A program made the translations under genes and the position numbers. 38,979 bases of DNA from an uncultured Dokdonia sp. (GTDB taxonomy: Bacteria > Bacteroidota > Bacteroidia > Flavobacteriales > Flavobacteriaceae). The notes beneath the pieces were generated by a model, which saw nothing but the letters and a program-made list of their open reading frames with translations, searched no databases and had not been told where the DNA came from. Below are positions 1 through 7,750 of this stretch, one piece after another. Numbering within the stretch: position 1 is the stretch's first letter; every line of letters begins with the position of its first letter. The DNA lies in contig NZ_CALEMI010000142.1 in assembly GCF_937910895.1 (NCBI RefSeq), positions 1 through 38,979 on the forward strand, written 5' to 3'.

Positions 1-480
1 ATCATCATCTTCATTCTCTAGGTTCTTTCGAGCATTTTCAATAAGCTTTTTAGGATTGATAAGACGGATAAGCATCCAGCAAATAAGGATAAGCAGCACA
101 CCGCCTACATATTCGCCTACTACAAATTGCCAACCTAAGAATATAGAAATGATGATTCCCAATTCAATCACAAGATTTGTTGATGCCAATAGGAAAGCCA
201 TAGAAGACACAAAACTAGCTCCTTTCTTAAAAATGGACTTCGTACCCGCTAATGCTGAGAAACTACACGAGCTACTTATAAACCCGAAGAACGTACCTAG
301 CAGCATTGCTTTACCTTCGTTTTCGCCCATTGCATTTTGCATTTTATCTTGGGTTACAAAAATTTGTATCATACTACTGATGATATATCCTAAAACAAAT
401 GCCCATAATGCCATCCAGAAAAATCCAGTACTGGTGTAAGCTGCCTCAGCCCATTGTTTTAAAAATTCATTCATATTCAT
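1..480 (-). CDS. COG0701/ArsP-like permease, partial (C-terminus outside window)
   Basis: The first 160 codons of an integral membrane protein read from ATG at 480 and run off the left edge without a stop. The protein begins MNMNEFLKQWAEAAY and shows hydrophobic segments around residues 19-38, 58-75 and 88-135. A short loop contains GFISSSCSFSALA, resembling the conserved SSCS-type loop of the DUF318/ArsP_1 (COG0701) permeases, which export metalloid or metal-organic species through the inner membrane. The bases before the start are AT-rich (ATAAAAAATA), as usual in Bacteroidetes. It lies downstream of the metal-efflux genes on the same strand, about 140 bp after the metal-binding lipoprotein, so it probably belongs to the same metal-resistance locus. 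The family is assigned by eye from the visible N-terminal part only; substrate is unknown. Confidence 0.75.
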   Translation of the reverse strand, partial: MNMNEFLKQWAEAAYTSTGFFWMALWAFVLGYIISSMIQIFVTQDKMQNAMGENEGKAMLLGTFFGFISSSCSFSALAGTKSIFKKGASFVSSMAFLLASTNLVIELGIIISIFLGWQFVVGEYVGGVLLILICWMLIRLINPKKLIENARKNLENEDDD

Positions 481-547
481 TATTTTTTATTTATGCCCGT
501 AGTGTATTTAGATGGAGTTACTTTCAGTATTCAATCAGGATGAGCGA

Positions 548-576
548 CACCTAGCGTTTAGGGAACACTAGGCGTG
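548..576. other. Imperfect hairpin downstream of the metal-binding lipoprotein
   Basis: CACCTAG (548-554) can pair with CTAGGCGTG (568-576) with one bulged base and a 13-nt loop. It lies in the 139-bp gap between the lipoprotein stop and the permease start. There is no clear U-tract, so a terminator role is only possible. Confidence 0.25.
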
Positions 577-619
577 CCAATCCGTCTTCCTTCCATTTAG
601 GGGTGAAAGGAATCTATAA

Positions 620-868
620 CTATTCGTGTGTATGTCCGTTAGCTTTATGGTCTTCATTTTTTACAAGCGTCATTCCGCAGGTATCACACGTACCTTCTGT
701 ATCGCTACCACTATCTTTACAGTGCATAGGACATACATACGTAGATGTATATTCTTTTCCTAGCTTCTCTGTCGTTGTTTTGGTTTCGGTTTTTGTTTCT
801 TTACAAGACAGCATTGTGACTGATGTGATGACTGCGATGGCGATTAAAATTGATTTGAATAATTTCAT
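620..868 (-). CDS. Heavy-metal-binding-domain lipoprotein
   Basis: An 82-residue lipoprotein. Residues 1-21 are a signal peptide ending in a lipobox (TMLSC) with the acylated Cys at 22. A Thr/Glu/Lys-rich linker follows, then a heavy metal binding domain: YVCPMHC (C46, H49, C50) and CDTCGMTL (C61, C64, M66). This is the short CPMH...CPxCGM module found fused to CusB-type adaptors and in free-standing lipoproteins of Bacteroidetes efflux loci. It probably binds Cu or a similar soft metal in the periplasm and hands it to, or senses for, the efflux system. It starts 8 bp after the TolC-like gene ends, so the two are very likely cotranscribed. The short His-containing tail (NGHTHE) may add ligands. 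Confidence 0.85.
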   Translation of the reverse strand: MKLFKSILIAIAVITSVTMLSCKETKTETKTTTEKLGKEYTSTYVCPMHCKDSGSDTEGTCDTCGMTLVKNEDHKANGHTHE

Positions 869-876
869 TTTATGTA

Positions 877-2229
877 TTATTGAGTTATTAAATAATTGAC
901 TACGGCACTTTGCGCATAGTAAGTGGTGATGGCATTTATTTGATTGATCTGAAATTTCAATTGAAGTTCTTGTATATCCAATACATCATTAAAATCAATC
1001 GTTCCAGTTTCATAATTCTTAATGAGAATTTCTTCGGCATCACGAGCTTGTTTTAAGTTTTTCTCCTGTGTAGCGTATATAATTCTGGCTTGTGTACGCT
1101 GTGATATCGCTTTCGCGAAAGCGGTCTCTAAAACATCTAATCGCGACTCTTTTTGCGAGGTGATTTCTAATTGTCGCAACTCATTCTGCTTACTTTTTGA
1201 ATCATAGCTTTTATTGAAAATGGGAATAGAAACCGAAACCATCGGCATAAAAATATCTTTTCCGTTGTCACTAAAATTCATATCTGGACGTTCGGAAACT
1301 GGTATATAATCTAATCCGAAACCTATCATAGGATTTCGTTCTGCTAGATTCAACGCTTCTGATTGGGCTACAGATTCATAGAGTTTATCATATTTAAGCA
1401 ACTCAGGATTGAGCGCCAAAGCATCCTCCGCATATAGTATATCTTCATTTGGTAATACAAATTCTTCTAGAATCGGTACCGCCGTGGTTCTGTCTCGATG
1501 CAATAATTTATTAAAAGCGGTTTGCTCTCCTACATACGCGGCGTCTAGGACTTCTTTTTCCTGTAGCAATTCGTTCTGTCTGATCTGCAATCGCAAGACA
1601 TCAACTGCGGAGGCTTTGCCAACTTCTACAGAAGTAAGTGCCAGTTTTTCGTAGGTTTTTAGTAATTGAATGTTCTCCTCCAATACTTTTTGTTTTACCT
1701 TGATTGCATAGAGCTTATAATACGATTGCGAAACAGAAAGCGCTAGTTTGCGCTTGGCAATAACAATGTCTACATACTCTGTATCTGCCATCGAACTCGC
1801 ATAGTTTTCTCGAGCGGTAATGGTACCAAACCAAGGCAACATTTGTCTCGCTGAAAACCGTGCACGTTGCGCTCCTGTTCTCGTTTCTGGTTCGCTCACA
1901 AAATAGCCTGCACTAAATTCTGTATTCGGTATCCAGTCGGCTTCATGTATTTTTTCTTCTGCGATGTTATATCGTAATTCATAAGCCTGAATTTCTGGAT
2001 TATTTTTTTCTGCCTCTTGAATGTAGTTTTGTAGTTGCTGTGCTGACGCAAAGTGAAAAGTGAAAAGTGAAAAACTAAAAATTGCAACTCTTTTGAAGTG
2101 AAAAGTGAAAGGTGAAAAACTATAAACATCAACGTTCCTAAGCCACCTTTGAAGTATAGCCATTGTAAATACAGTGAACGTGTCATTTTTTACTTTTAAC
2201 TTTTCACTTTTAATTTTTGAAAAATCCAT
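877..2229 (-). CDS. TolC/CusC family outer membrane efflux channel
   Basis: A 450-residue outer membrane efflux protein that would form the exit duct of the RND pump encoded just upstream. From about residue 64 it is ordinary for the family: QQLQNYIQEAEKNNPEIQ, long amphipathic helices and the late repeat ending in YNLITQ-like sequence. The N-terminus is odd. The ATG at 2229 lies one base after the stop of the four-helix-bundle gene (TAATATG), suggesting coupled translation. The first 63 residues contain two copies of a hydrophobic stretch (YSFSPFTFHF at 36-45 and FSFSLFTFHF at 51-60) encoded by TTTTCAC repeats, ending in a plausible signal peptidase I site (ASA-Q). A shorter start at Met23 is possible and would give a more normal signal peptide. 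CGCTTTCGCGAAAGCG lies in frame near residue 371. Confidence 0.85.
   Translation of the reverse strand: MDFSKIKSEKLKVKNDTFTVFTMAILQRWLRNVDVYSFSPFTFHFKRVAIFSFSLFTFHFASAQQLQNYIQEAEKNNPEIQAYELRYNIAEEKIHEADWIPNTEFSAGYFVSEPETRTGAQRARFSARQMLPWFGTITARENYASSMADTEYVDIVIAKRKLALSVSQSYYKLYAIKVKQKVLEENIQLLKTYEKLALTSVEVGKASAVDVLRLQIRQNELLQEKEVLDAAYVGEQTAFNKLLHRDRTTAVPILEEFVLPNEDILYAEDALALNPELLKYDKLYESVAQSEALNLAERNPMIGFGLDYIPVSERPDMNFSDNGKDIFMPMVSVSIPIFNKSYDSKSKQNELRQLEITSQKESRLDVLETAFAKAISQRTQARIIYATQEKNLKQARDAEEILIKNYETGTIDFNDVLDIQELQLKFQINQINAITTYYAQSAVVNYLITQ
1108..1123. repeat. TTTCGCGAAA-core palindrome, copy 1 (in tolC-like gene)
   Basis: CGCTTTCGCGAAAGCG, a perfect 16-bp palindrome, encoding FAKA within AFAKAIS. 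First of twelve copies or near-copies listed separately in this window. Confidence 0.85.
2051..2126. repeat. Duplicated 31-bp segment of GTGAAAA heptads inside the tolC-like signal region
   Basis: Two near-identical 31-bp segments, 2051-2081 and 2096-2126, lie 45 bp apart, so the duplication keeps the reading frame. Each contains heptads of GTGAAAA (GTGAAAG once) followed by AACTA. On the coding strand they read TTTTCAC and encode the hydrophobic core of the channel's signal peptide. Confidence 0.8.
2186..2222. repeat. TTTTCAC-type repeat flanking the four-helix-bundle gene (3' side)
   Basis: A T/AC-rich stretch (TTTTACTTTTAACTTTTC and on) in the opposite orientation to the copies at 2051-2126 and in the same orientation as the stretch at 2608-2650. 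It encodes the Lys-rich first residues (SKIKSEKLKVK) of the tolC-like gene when read from 2229. Confidence 0.65.
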
Positions 2230-2230
2230 A

Positions 2231-2584
2231 TTACATTCTAGACTTAGTTGTTTTTATTGAACTCACGAGCATCGCTACCAATTCTTTACAATCTGACACT
2301 AATGAATGATGACGCTCTTTGAGAATATAATTTGTATCCTTAAGTAAATCAATCCAATAAATAGATTCATTTGCTTCCTTTAATGCGATACTCATTTTAT
2401 TTATAAAGTCCTTTTTGCTTTGAGCAAATTCGGCTTCTCGGATAAGAGCACCTACTGCGGTTCCACTTCTTAAAAGCTGTTTACTTAAAATATATTCTTT
2501 CTTTTCAGAAACTAACATCTGTGATAGCTTCACAATTAAAATTGCAAACTGATAACTTTTGGTTTTTAAAATACTTTCTGCCAT
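2231..2584 (-). CDS. Four-helix-bundle protein (23S rRNA IVP / bAvd-like family)
   Basis: A 117-residue all-helical protein with the hallmark LLRSGTAVGALIREAEFAQSKKDF and ANESIYWIDLL segments of the four-helix-bundle family (PF05635), first named from 23S rRNA intervening sequences. The family is structurally related to Avd, the accessory protein of diversity-generating retroelements. Its function as a solo gene is unknown; pentameric nucleic-acid-binding bundles are known in the family. It is inserted between the CusA-like pump (42 bp upstream) and the TolC-like channel (one base downstream), a position where it has no obvious metabolic role. TTTTCAC or CT-rich repeats flank it on both sides. 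No reverse transcriptase is nearby, so this is not a complete retroelement. Confidence 0.9.
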   Translation of the reverse strand: MAESILKTKSYQFAILIVKLSQMLVSEKKEYILSKQLLRSGTAVGALIREAEFAQSKKDFINKMSIALKEANESIYWIDLLKDTNYILKERHHSLVSDCKELVAMLVSSIKTTKSRM

Positions 2585-2607
2585 AATTATATTCTTTTAG
2601 TCAATTC

Positions 2608-2665
2608 TATTTTCACTTTCCACTTTTCACTTCTCTCTTCTCTCTTCTCTTTTTTTTCTCTTTTC
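2608..2665. repeat. TTTTCAC / TCTCTTC repeat flanking the four-helix-bundle gene (5' side)
   Basis: A pyrimidine-rich stretch of the form TTTTCACTTTCCACTTTTC followed by TCTCTTC units. On the minus strand it runs through the last codons of the cusA-like gene, giving the charged tail EKRKKREERREK, and on into the gap before the four-helix-bundle gene. Confidence 0.7.
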
Positions 2666-5600
2666 TAAAAAGAATTCTTCTCGCCAACTATACAATACAG
2701 GTACAATAAAATAGGAGGTAATGTCAATGATCATTCCTCCGAAAATAGGGATCGCCATAGGAATCATGATATCACTTCCTTTTCCTGTAGAGGTCAATAC
2801 GGGAAGTAAAGCAAGAATGGTGGTGACGGTTGTCATTAAACAAGGACGAATACGCTTACCAGCCGCTTCTAGCGCTGAGTGTCGAATGGCTTTTTTATCT
2901 GTGGGTTTGTCACGGTTAAAGGTTTGTGTAAGGTAGGTCGCCATGACCACACCATCATCGGTAGCAATACCAAATAGTGCGATGAATCCTACCCAAACCG
3001 CTACACTCAGATTGATGGTTTTCATATTGAATAGCTCTCGCATATTCTCTCCAAAGAGGTTGAAATTGAAAAACCAATCCTGTCCATACAACCAGATCAT
3101 AATAAAACCTCCAGCAAAAGCTACGGTGATTCCTGTAAATACCATTAACGATGTAGAAACAGATCGGAACTGGAAATACAAAATCAAAAAGATAATAGCA
3201 AGTGCTAGTGGCACGACAAGAGAAAGTGTTTTCTCTGCCCGCAACTGATTTTCATACGTTCCCGTAAATTGATAACTGATTCCTTTAGGAACGCTTAATT
3301 CGCCGATAGCTATTTTCTGTTTAATTAACGCCTGTGCGTTTTCGACGACATCTACTTCGGCAAAACCATCTAGTTTATCAAACAATACGTAGCCAACAAG
3401 AAACGTGTCCTCACTTTTAATCACTTGCGGACCTTGTTCATAGCGAATATCCACCAACTCGCCTAAAGGCACAGGAGTACCCGTAGCAACAGGAACATAT
3501 ATCTTTTTAAGATCATCTGGGTTGCCACGCAAATCTCTTGGATACCGCACACGTACTCCGTAGCGCTCACGACCTTCAACGGTTTGTGTGAGGGGCATTC
3601 CGCCCACGGCGACTTGCAATACTTGCTGTACATCCATAATGGAGATTCCATAACGGGCGAGTTGCTCCCGTTTGATATCAATGAGTAGATATGGTTTGCC
3701 AACAATTCGGTCTGCAAAAACAGCTTGTTCTTTGACACCTTCGGCTTGTTTGAGAATATCTTCTAGTTGTAAGCCAAAATTCTCGATGGTTTTTAAATCA
3801 GGTCCTTTTACCTTAATTCCCATAGGTGCTCGCATTCCTGTTTGCAACATCACCAATCGGGTTTCGATAGGTTGTAATTTGGGTGCTGATGTCACGCCAG
3901 GCAACTTGGTGACTTTGACGATTTCATTCCAGATATCGTCTGGGCTGTTTATTTCTGGTCGCCAGTTACGGAAGTATTCACCGTCTTCGTCTTCGATTAA
4001 ATCTAGGCTCTCTACAGAGAAGTTCTTCGACAGCGCCTGTCCTGAGCTTGTCGAAGGGCTCGAACTGACATCTGTATTTTTATTATAATAGAATGAACCA
4101 TCTTTCAATACAAAAAATCCATCCTTATTTACTTTATAACGCTGGCGTTTGCCTTGTGCATTACGCATATATTCAGATTTGTACTGAATCATATTTTCAT
4201 ACATAGAGAGCGGTGCGGGGTCTAAGGCAGATTCCGTTCTACCTGATTTACCAACAACCGTTTCTATCTCAGGAATGGTGGCAACTGCCATATCCAACTG
4301 TTGTAGTACCCGTTTGTTTTCTTCTATACCAGCGTGTGGAAGGGAAGTAGGCATTAGAAGAAAAGATCCTTCATTGAGCGATGGCATAAACTCTTTTCCT
4401 GTATTATTCATAATCCAGACCCCAGATATAAGAATGGTTGTCGGGATGATAAGAAATAGGACTTTATGAGCTAGTGCCCATGCTAAAATCTGATGGTAAT
4501 ACCTTTTTAGAAGAGAGAATATCCCCAAGATTCCGAAGCAAATGATCGAGACAAAAATTAAGTTGATGAGGATGCTTCGGTCAAAGCCCAGAGGTCGCCA
4601 ATATTCAGCTAATAGAAAGATGATGGCAGCAGCGGAAATACTTATGTTAATAAGGTTAGCACGCTTTCGCGAAAGCGTATCCTGCATCGTTAGTAATGCC
4701 GTAATTCCAAAGGCGATTAAGACAAGCCCTAACCAAAAACCGTATGCAATCGCTACGATTCCCAAAACGATTAACAGTCCGTTCAAGATGTATTTTGAAC
4801 GCTGCCGAATGCTTGTTCTTTTGAATAAAAAGGCGGCAATTGGAGGGATTATAAATAAGGCAATAACCAATGAAGCCGATAACGCCATGGTCTTTGTAAA
4901 TGCCAGTGGACGGAATAGTTTTCCTTCGGCACCTATCATGGTAAATACGGGTACAAAACTTATAATCGTAGTAAGGACAGCTGTTAAGATGGCTCCAGAA
5001 ACTTCGGCGGTAGCATTATAGATAATCTCGTTTGTCGTAAATTCTTCCCCGCTTTCGCGAAAGCGTAATCTAGAATCATTCATGTGACGAATCATATTTT
5101 CGGCTAGAATGACGCCTACATCGACCATGGTGCCAATCGCAATGGCAATGCCTGAAAGTGCCACAATATTGGCATCTACGTTAAAGAGTTTCATCGCCAC
5201 AAAAACCATAAGCACCGCGACGGGTAATAATCCTGAAATTAAGATAGAGGCTCTTACATTGAACACCATGATGATGATGACCAATATAGTAATTAAGATC
5301 TCTAACGTCAATGCCTCGTTGAGTGTATGGAGGGTTTCTTCAATAAGTTCTGTACGGTCATAAAACGGAACGACAGTGAGTTGTGATGTGCGACCATCGG
5401 GTAGTACTTTTGAAGGTAAGCCACCTTTGAGTTCTTCAATTTTTGCTTTTACATTGGTAATGACTTCCATGGGATTTGCACCATAGCGAGCCACGACGAC
5501 ACCTCCTACAACTTCGGCTCCTTCTTTATCCAGAATACCACGTCTGGTTGCGGGACCGAGTGTGACACGTGCCACATCTTTGATCCGAAGTGAGGTGAAA

Positions 5601-6415
5601 TTTTCTGAAGCAACAACAGCATTCTCTATATCTTCAATAGACTTTACATAGCCTAAACCACGTACGAGATATTCTGCCTGATTAATTTCTAAGGTTTGTG
5701 CACCAATGTCTTGATTGCTTTCTTTTGCGGCTTTTACAATTTGGTTGAGACCAATATTGTATTGGCGCATTTTTTCAGGATCGACGTCTACTTGGTATTC
5801 CTTTATAAAGCCTCCTATAGAGGCAACTTCTGAGACACCACTGGCGCCAGAAAGCGCATATTTAACATAGTAATCTTGAATACTGCGAAGTTCTTGTAAA
5901 TCCCATCCGCCAGTGACATTTCCGTTTTCATCACGTCCTTCTAAGGTATACCAATAAATTTGCCCTAATCCTGTTGCATCGGGTCCTAAAGCGGGATTGA
6001 CACCTTCTGGTAATAAGTTGGCGGGTAATGAGTTTAATTTTTCGAGGATACGACTTCGTGACCAGTAAAACTCGATATCTTCTTCAAAAATGATATAGAT
6101 GCTGGAAAAACCAAACATCGAGGAACTTCGAATGGTTTTTACTCCCGGAATCCCTAGTAAGGATGTTGTGAGGGGATAGGTAATCTGGTCTTCAATATCT
6201 TGTGGAGAACGTCCTTGCCATTTGGTAAATACGATTTGTTGGTTCTCACCAATGTCTGGAATCGCATCCACGGCAACTGGGTTTGAGTAGGCTGAGATTC
6301 CTGACTCTTCAGAAATAAAGGGCGCATTTATCAAACCCCAACCTACGAAGAGGAGGAGCATTAAAACAGCGACAAGCTTGTTCTCGATAAGGAATTTAAT
6401 TGCTTTATTAAGCAT
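2627..6415 (-). CDS. cusA: CusA/CzcA family heavy-metal efflux RND pump, probably Cu(I)/Ag(I)
   Basis: A 1262-residue inner membrane RND transporter that drives metal from periplasm or cytoplasm to the outer membrane channel using proton flow. The N-terminal TM is at about 13-30. The TM4 proton-relay motif is GIAIAIGTMVDVGVILAEN, with D432 and E439, matching the CusA rather than the CzcA pattern. Metal-path methionines appear in LVMLQTGMRAPMGIKVKG, as in CusA. It is about 200 residues longer than E. coli CusA because of extra TM helices in the middle (about 545-640), usual for Flavobacteria, and a periplasmic insert. Residues about 784-797 (SSPSTSSGQALSK) come from a REP-like insertion. The C-terminus ends in repeat-derived charged residues. 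No membrane fusion protein (CusB) is visible; it may lie left of the window. Confidence 0.93.
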   Translation of the reverse strand: MLNKAIKFLIENKLVAVLMLLLFVGWGLINAPFISEESGISAYSNPVAVDAIPDIGENQQIVFTKWQGRSPQDIEDQITYPLTTSLLGIPGVKTIRSSSMFGFSSIYIIFEEDIEFYWSRSRILEKLNSLPANLLPEGVNPALGPDATGLGQIYWYTLEGRDENGNVTGGWDLQELRSIQDYYVKYALSGASGVSEVASIGGFIKEYQVDVDPEKMRQYNIGLNQIVKAAKESNQDIGAQTLEINQAEYLVRGLGYVKSIEDIENAVVASENFTSLRIKDVARVTLGPATRRGILDKEGAEVVGGVVVARYGANPMEVITNVKAKIEELKGGLPSKVLPDGRTSQLTVVPFYDRTELIEETLHTLNEALTLEILITILVIIIMVFNVRASILISGLLPVAVLMVFVAMKLFNVDANIVALSGIAIAIGTMVDVGVILAENMIRHMNDSRLRFRESGEEFTTNEIIYNATAEVSGAILTAVLTTIISFVPVFTMIGAEGKLFRPLAFTKTMALSASLVIALFIIPPIAAFLFKRTSIRQRSKYILNGLLIVLGIVAIAYGFWLGLVLIAFGITALLTMQDTLSRKRANLINISISAAAIIFLLAEYWRPLGFDRSILINLIFVSIICFGILGIFSLLKRYYHQILAWALAHKVLFLIIPTTILISGVWIMNNTGKEFMPSLNEGSFLLMPTSLPHAGIEENKRVLQQLDMAVATIPEIETVVGKSGRTESALDPAPLSMYENMIQYKSEYMRNAQGKRQRYKVNKDGFFVLKDGSFYYNKNTDVSSSPSTSSGQALSKNFSVESLDLIEDEDGEYFRNWRPEINSPDDIWNEIVKVTKLPGVTSAPKLQPIETRLVMLQTGMRAPMGIKVKGPDLKTIENFGLQLEDILKQAEGVKEQAVFADRIVGKPYLLIDIKREQLARYGISIMDVQQVLQVAVGGMPLTQTVEGRERYGVRVRYPRDLRGNPDDLKKIYVPVATGTPVPLGELVDIRYEQGPQVIKSEDTFLVGYVLFDKLDGFAEVDVVENAQALIKQKIAIGELSVPKGISYQFTGTYENQLRAEKTLSLVVPLALAIIFLILYFQFRSVSTSLMVFTGITVAFAGGFIMIWLYGQDWFFNFNLFGENMRELFNMKTINLSVAVWVGFIALFGIATDDGVVMATYLTQTFNRDKPTDKKAIRHSALEAAGKRIRPCLMTTVTTILALLPVLTSTGKGSDIMIPMAIPIFGGMIIDITSYFIVPVLYSWREEFFLEKRKKREERREK
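4021..4066. repeat. REP-like palindromic insertion inside cusA, in frame
   Basis: The stretch contains CTTCGACA (4025-4032) and TGTCGAAG (4049-4056), which can pair around CCTGTCCTGAGC, plus a second TTCGAGCCCTTCGA half-palindrome. It is more GC-rich than its surroundings and translates to Ser/Pro-rich SSSPSTSSGQA, a sequence typical of this repeat family when it sits in genes. Confidence 0.7.
4661..4678. repeat. TTTCGCGAAA-core palindrome, copy 2 (in cusA)
   Basis: ACGCTTTCGCGAAAGCGT, an 18-bp perfect palindrome, encoding LSRKRA near residue 581 in a cytoplasmic loop. Confidence 0.85.
5050..5065. repeat. TTTCGCGAAA-core palindrome, copy 3 (in cusA)
   Basis: CGCTTTCGCGAAAGCG encodes LRFRESG near residue 452, a loop after TM4; a different reading frame of the palindrome from copy 2. 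Confidence 0.85.
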
Positions 6416-6532
6416 ATCATTTGATAATTAAACAGTGATGAAAGGGTTGAGGTTCTGGAAAATCAGAAAAACAAACACAACAAAATCAGCCCTAAACGAT
6501 TGTATCGCTGGGCTATCTACTACTGTTTAAAA

Positions 6533-6952
6533 TCAAATAAGAAACGTTTGGTGCAGTACTTGCACATCCCGTTTAAAAAGGGGAGGGGAGTATTCTATGC
6601 GTGGAACTTCGTTAGAGATAGTTCCTTCAAAGAGACTGAGATATGAATAAGAGAATGCAGTAACAAAGGTTTGTTGCTCAAAAGTTAAATTCTTGAAAGC
6701 ATCTTTTAAATCGTCTTGTCCTTCTATAACCAATTGTTTGTCTGAACAACATGATTTTTTGGACATTTCTGGATTTTCACAACTAGAGGCGAGTGCTGCT
6801 TTTTCCATTCCGCAGGTATTTACGTTATGAAAGAAAGAATAATCCACCATCGTATTTCCACAATAATGCATATCAATTGTAAATGACATGGTAGTAAAGC
6901 ATACTACACAAGCCATAAAAATTGCTAGAGATTTGTGGATGAATTGTTTCAT
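6533..6952 (-). CDS. HYC_CC_PP family protein
   Basis: A 139-residue exported protein with an N-terminal signal or anchor segment (about 7-24) and the three signatures that name this family: HYCG (H29, Y30, C31), a CC pair (C68, C69 in KKSCCSD) and PP (P123, P124 in EYSPPLFKR). Four further Cys/Met positions (C47, M49, C58, M63) suit metal binding. The family is widespread in Bacteroidetes next to CusA-type pumps and its biochemical role is not established; a periplasmic metal-binding or sensing role is likely. It is the first gene of the efflux operon, with 117 bp to the pump start. The gap to the pump holds TTAAACAGT and ACTGTTTAA near its two ends, possibly a weak long-range hairpin. Confidence 0.85.
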   Translation of the reverse strand: MKQFIHKSLAIFMACVVCFTTMSFTIDMHYCGNTMVDYSFFHNVNTCGMEKAALASSCENPEMSKKSCCSDKQLVIEGQDDLKDAFKNLTFEQQTFVTAFSYSYLSLFEGTISNEVPRIEYSPPLFKRDVQVLHQTFLI

Positions 6953-6958
6953 TAACTA

Positions 6959-6966
6959 CAAAATTA
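6959..6966 (-). promoter_or_regulatory. Possible -7 box (TAATTTTG) of the metal-efflux operon
   Basis: On the minus strand the sequence reads TAATTTTG, a match to the Bacteroidetes TAnnTTTG box, only 6 bp before the ATG at 6952. If real, transcription would start at or next to the start codon. No good -33 TTG is seen at the usual spacing, so this is weak. Confidence 0.3.
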
Positions 6967-7158
6967 GCAATTATTTTAACATAGTCGTTGTTTTTAACGT
7001 ATCGTTTTAGTTAGCTACTTGTTTTTAATGATTTAGTATTCTCAAATTTATAGCGTGTTGCTTACTTTAAATGGAGACTGGTTTTTTAAAAACGGCAAGA
7101 ATTAAATGTATTGGACGCATACGATATATTGTTTATTCCTAATTTTAAAAATAAAAAA

Positions 7159-7734
7159 ATGTACGTTACACATCACATCCCTGAAATTATAAAAGAAGAG
7201 GCTTGGAAAGCACTTTCTTTCTATCCTCAATTAGGGGAAGTGCCTATTCATATTGAATTCATAGAAAATTCTAATAAGCCTTTAATTCAGGTTTCTCCTT
7301 ACTGGATGAGCCTATTGCCTTGGGTTAGGAAGAAATCTTATACAATGGCACTCAACGAATCTTTTACGATTTCTGGAGCTACTTACTTTACGACAGAAAT
7401 TCCAAGGGAAATCATTATAGGTTTGGTGGGACATACGCTGGGAATTGTCATATATCTGGAAAGTCTTTCAAAAAAAGACTTATTACAACATTGCTTGTAT
7501 TATTTCTTTTCAAAAAAATATAGAAAAGAGGTAACTCAAATAGCCGATGTATATGCGAGTAAACAAGGCCTGAATGAGTATGTGCTAAAGACTAAACATT
7601 TTATTTTAGAAAAAGCGAGGCTTTCTCCTCCTCAAAAACTTCGACTTAAAAGTCAGTATTCATCACCTCAAGAAATCATACAGATGATTAATAATGTATC
7701 TTATGAAAGAGATACGTTTATACCATCATCTTAA
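7159..7734 (+). CDS. Degenerate metalloprotease-like protein, function unknown
   Basis: A 191-residue protein with no signal peptide, starting MYVTHHIPEIIKEEAW. The ATG at 7159 is preferred over an in-frame TTG at 7111 because it follows a typical AT-rich leader (AAAAATAAAAAA). The centre reads PREIIIGLVGHTLGIVIYLE, then ADVYASKQGLNEYV. This layout resembles small zinc peptidases, where GLxGHExxH is followed by a helix with xEADxxA, but the Glu and second His are replaced (HTLGI), so catalysis is unlikely. I infer a pseudo-protease fold; this rests only on pattern resemblance. It is a lone gene, diverging from the metal operon and converging on pdeM with a 16-bp gap. Confidence 0.6.
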   Translation: MYVTHHIPEIIKEEAWKALSFYPQLGEVPIHIEFIENSNKPLIQVSPYWMSLLPWVRKKSYTMALNESFTISGATYFTTEIPREIIIGLVGHTLGIVIYLESLSKKDLLQHCLYYFFSKKYRKEVTQIADVYASKQGLNEYVLKTKHFILEKARLSPPQKLRLKSQYSSPQEIIQMINNVSYERDTFIPSS

Positions 7735-7750
7735 GTATAGTAAGTGAAGA

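Noticed and set aside
603-899. A plus-strand open frame over the metal-binding lipoprotein gene
   Set aside because: It is antisense to a small gene with a clear lipobox and CPMHC/CDTCGM metal-binding motifs.
1896-2186. A second minus-strand frame over the tolC-like signal region
   Set aside because: It overlaps the channel gene in another frame; its hydrophobic stretches come from the same TTTTCAC repeats.
2231-2584. A diversity-generating retroelement, because of the Avd-like protein
   Set aside because: There is no reverse transcriptase or template/variable repeat pair in the window; the flanking repeats are simple heptads without adenine-specific variation.
4542-5021. A 159-residue plus-strand open frame within cusA
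   Set aside because: It is antisense to well-conserved pump sequence and has a biased, unnatural composition (many Ile, Asn, Ala, Arg); a shadow frame.
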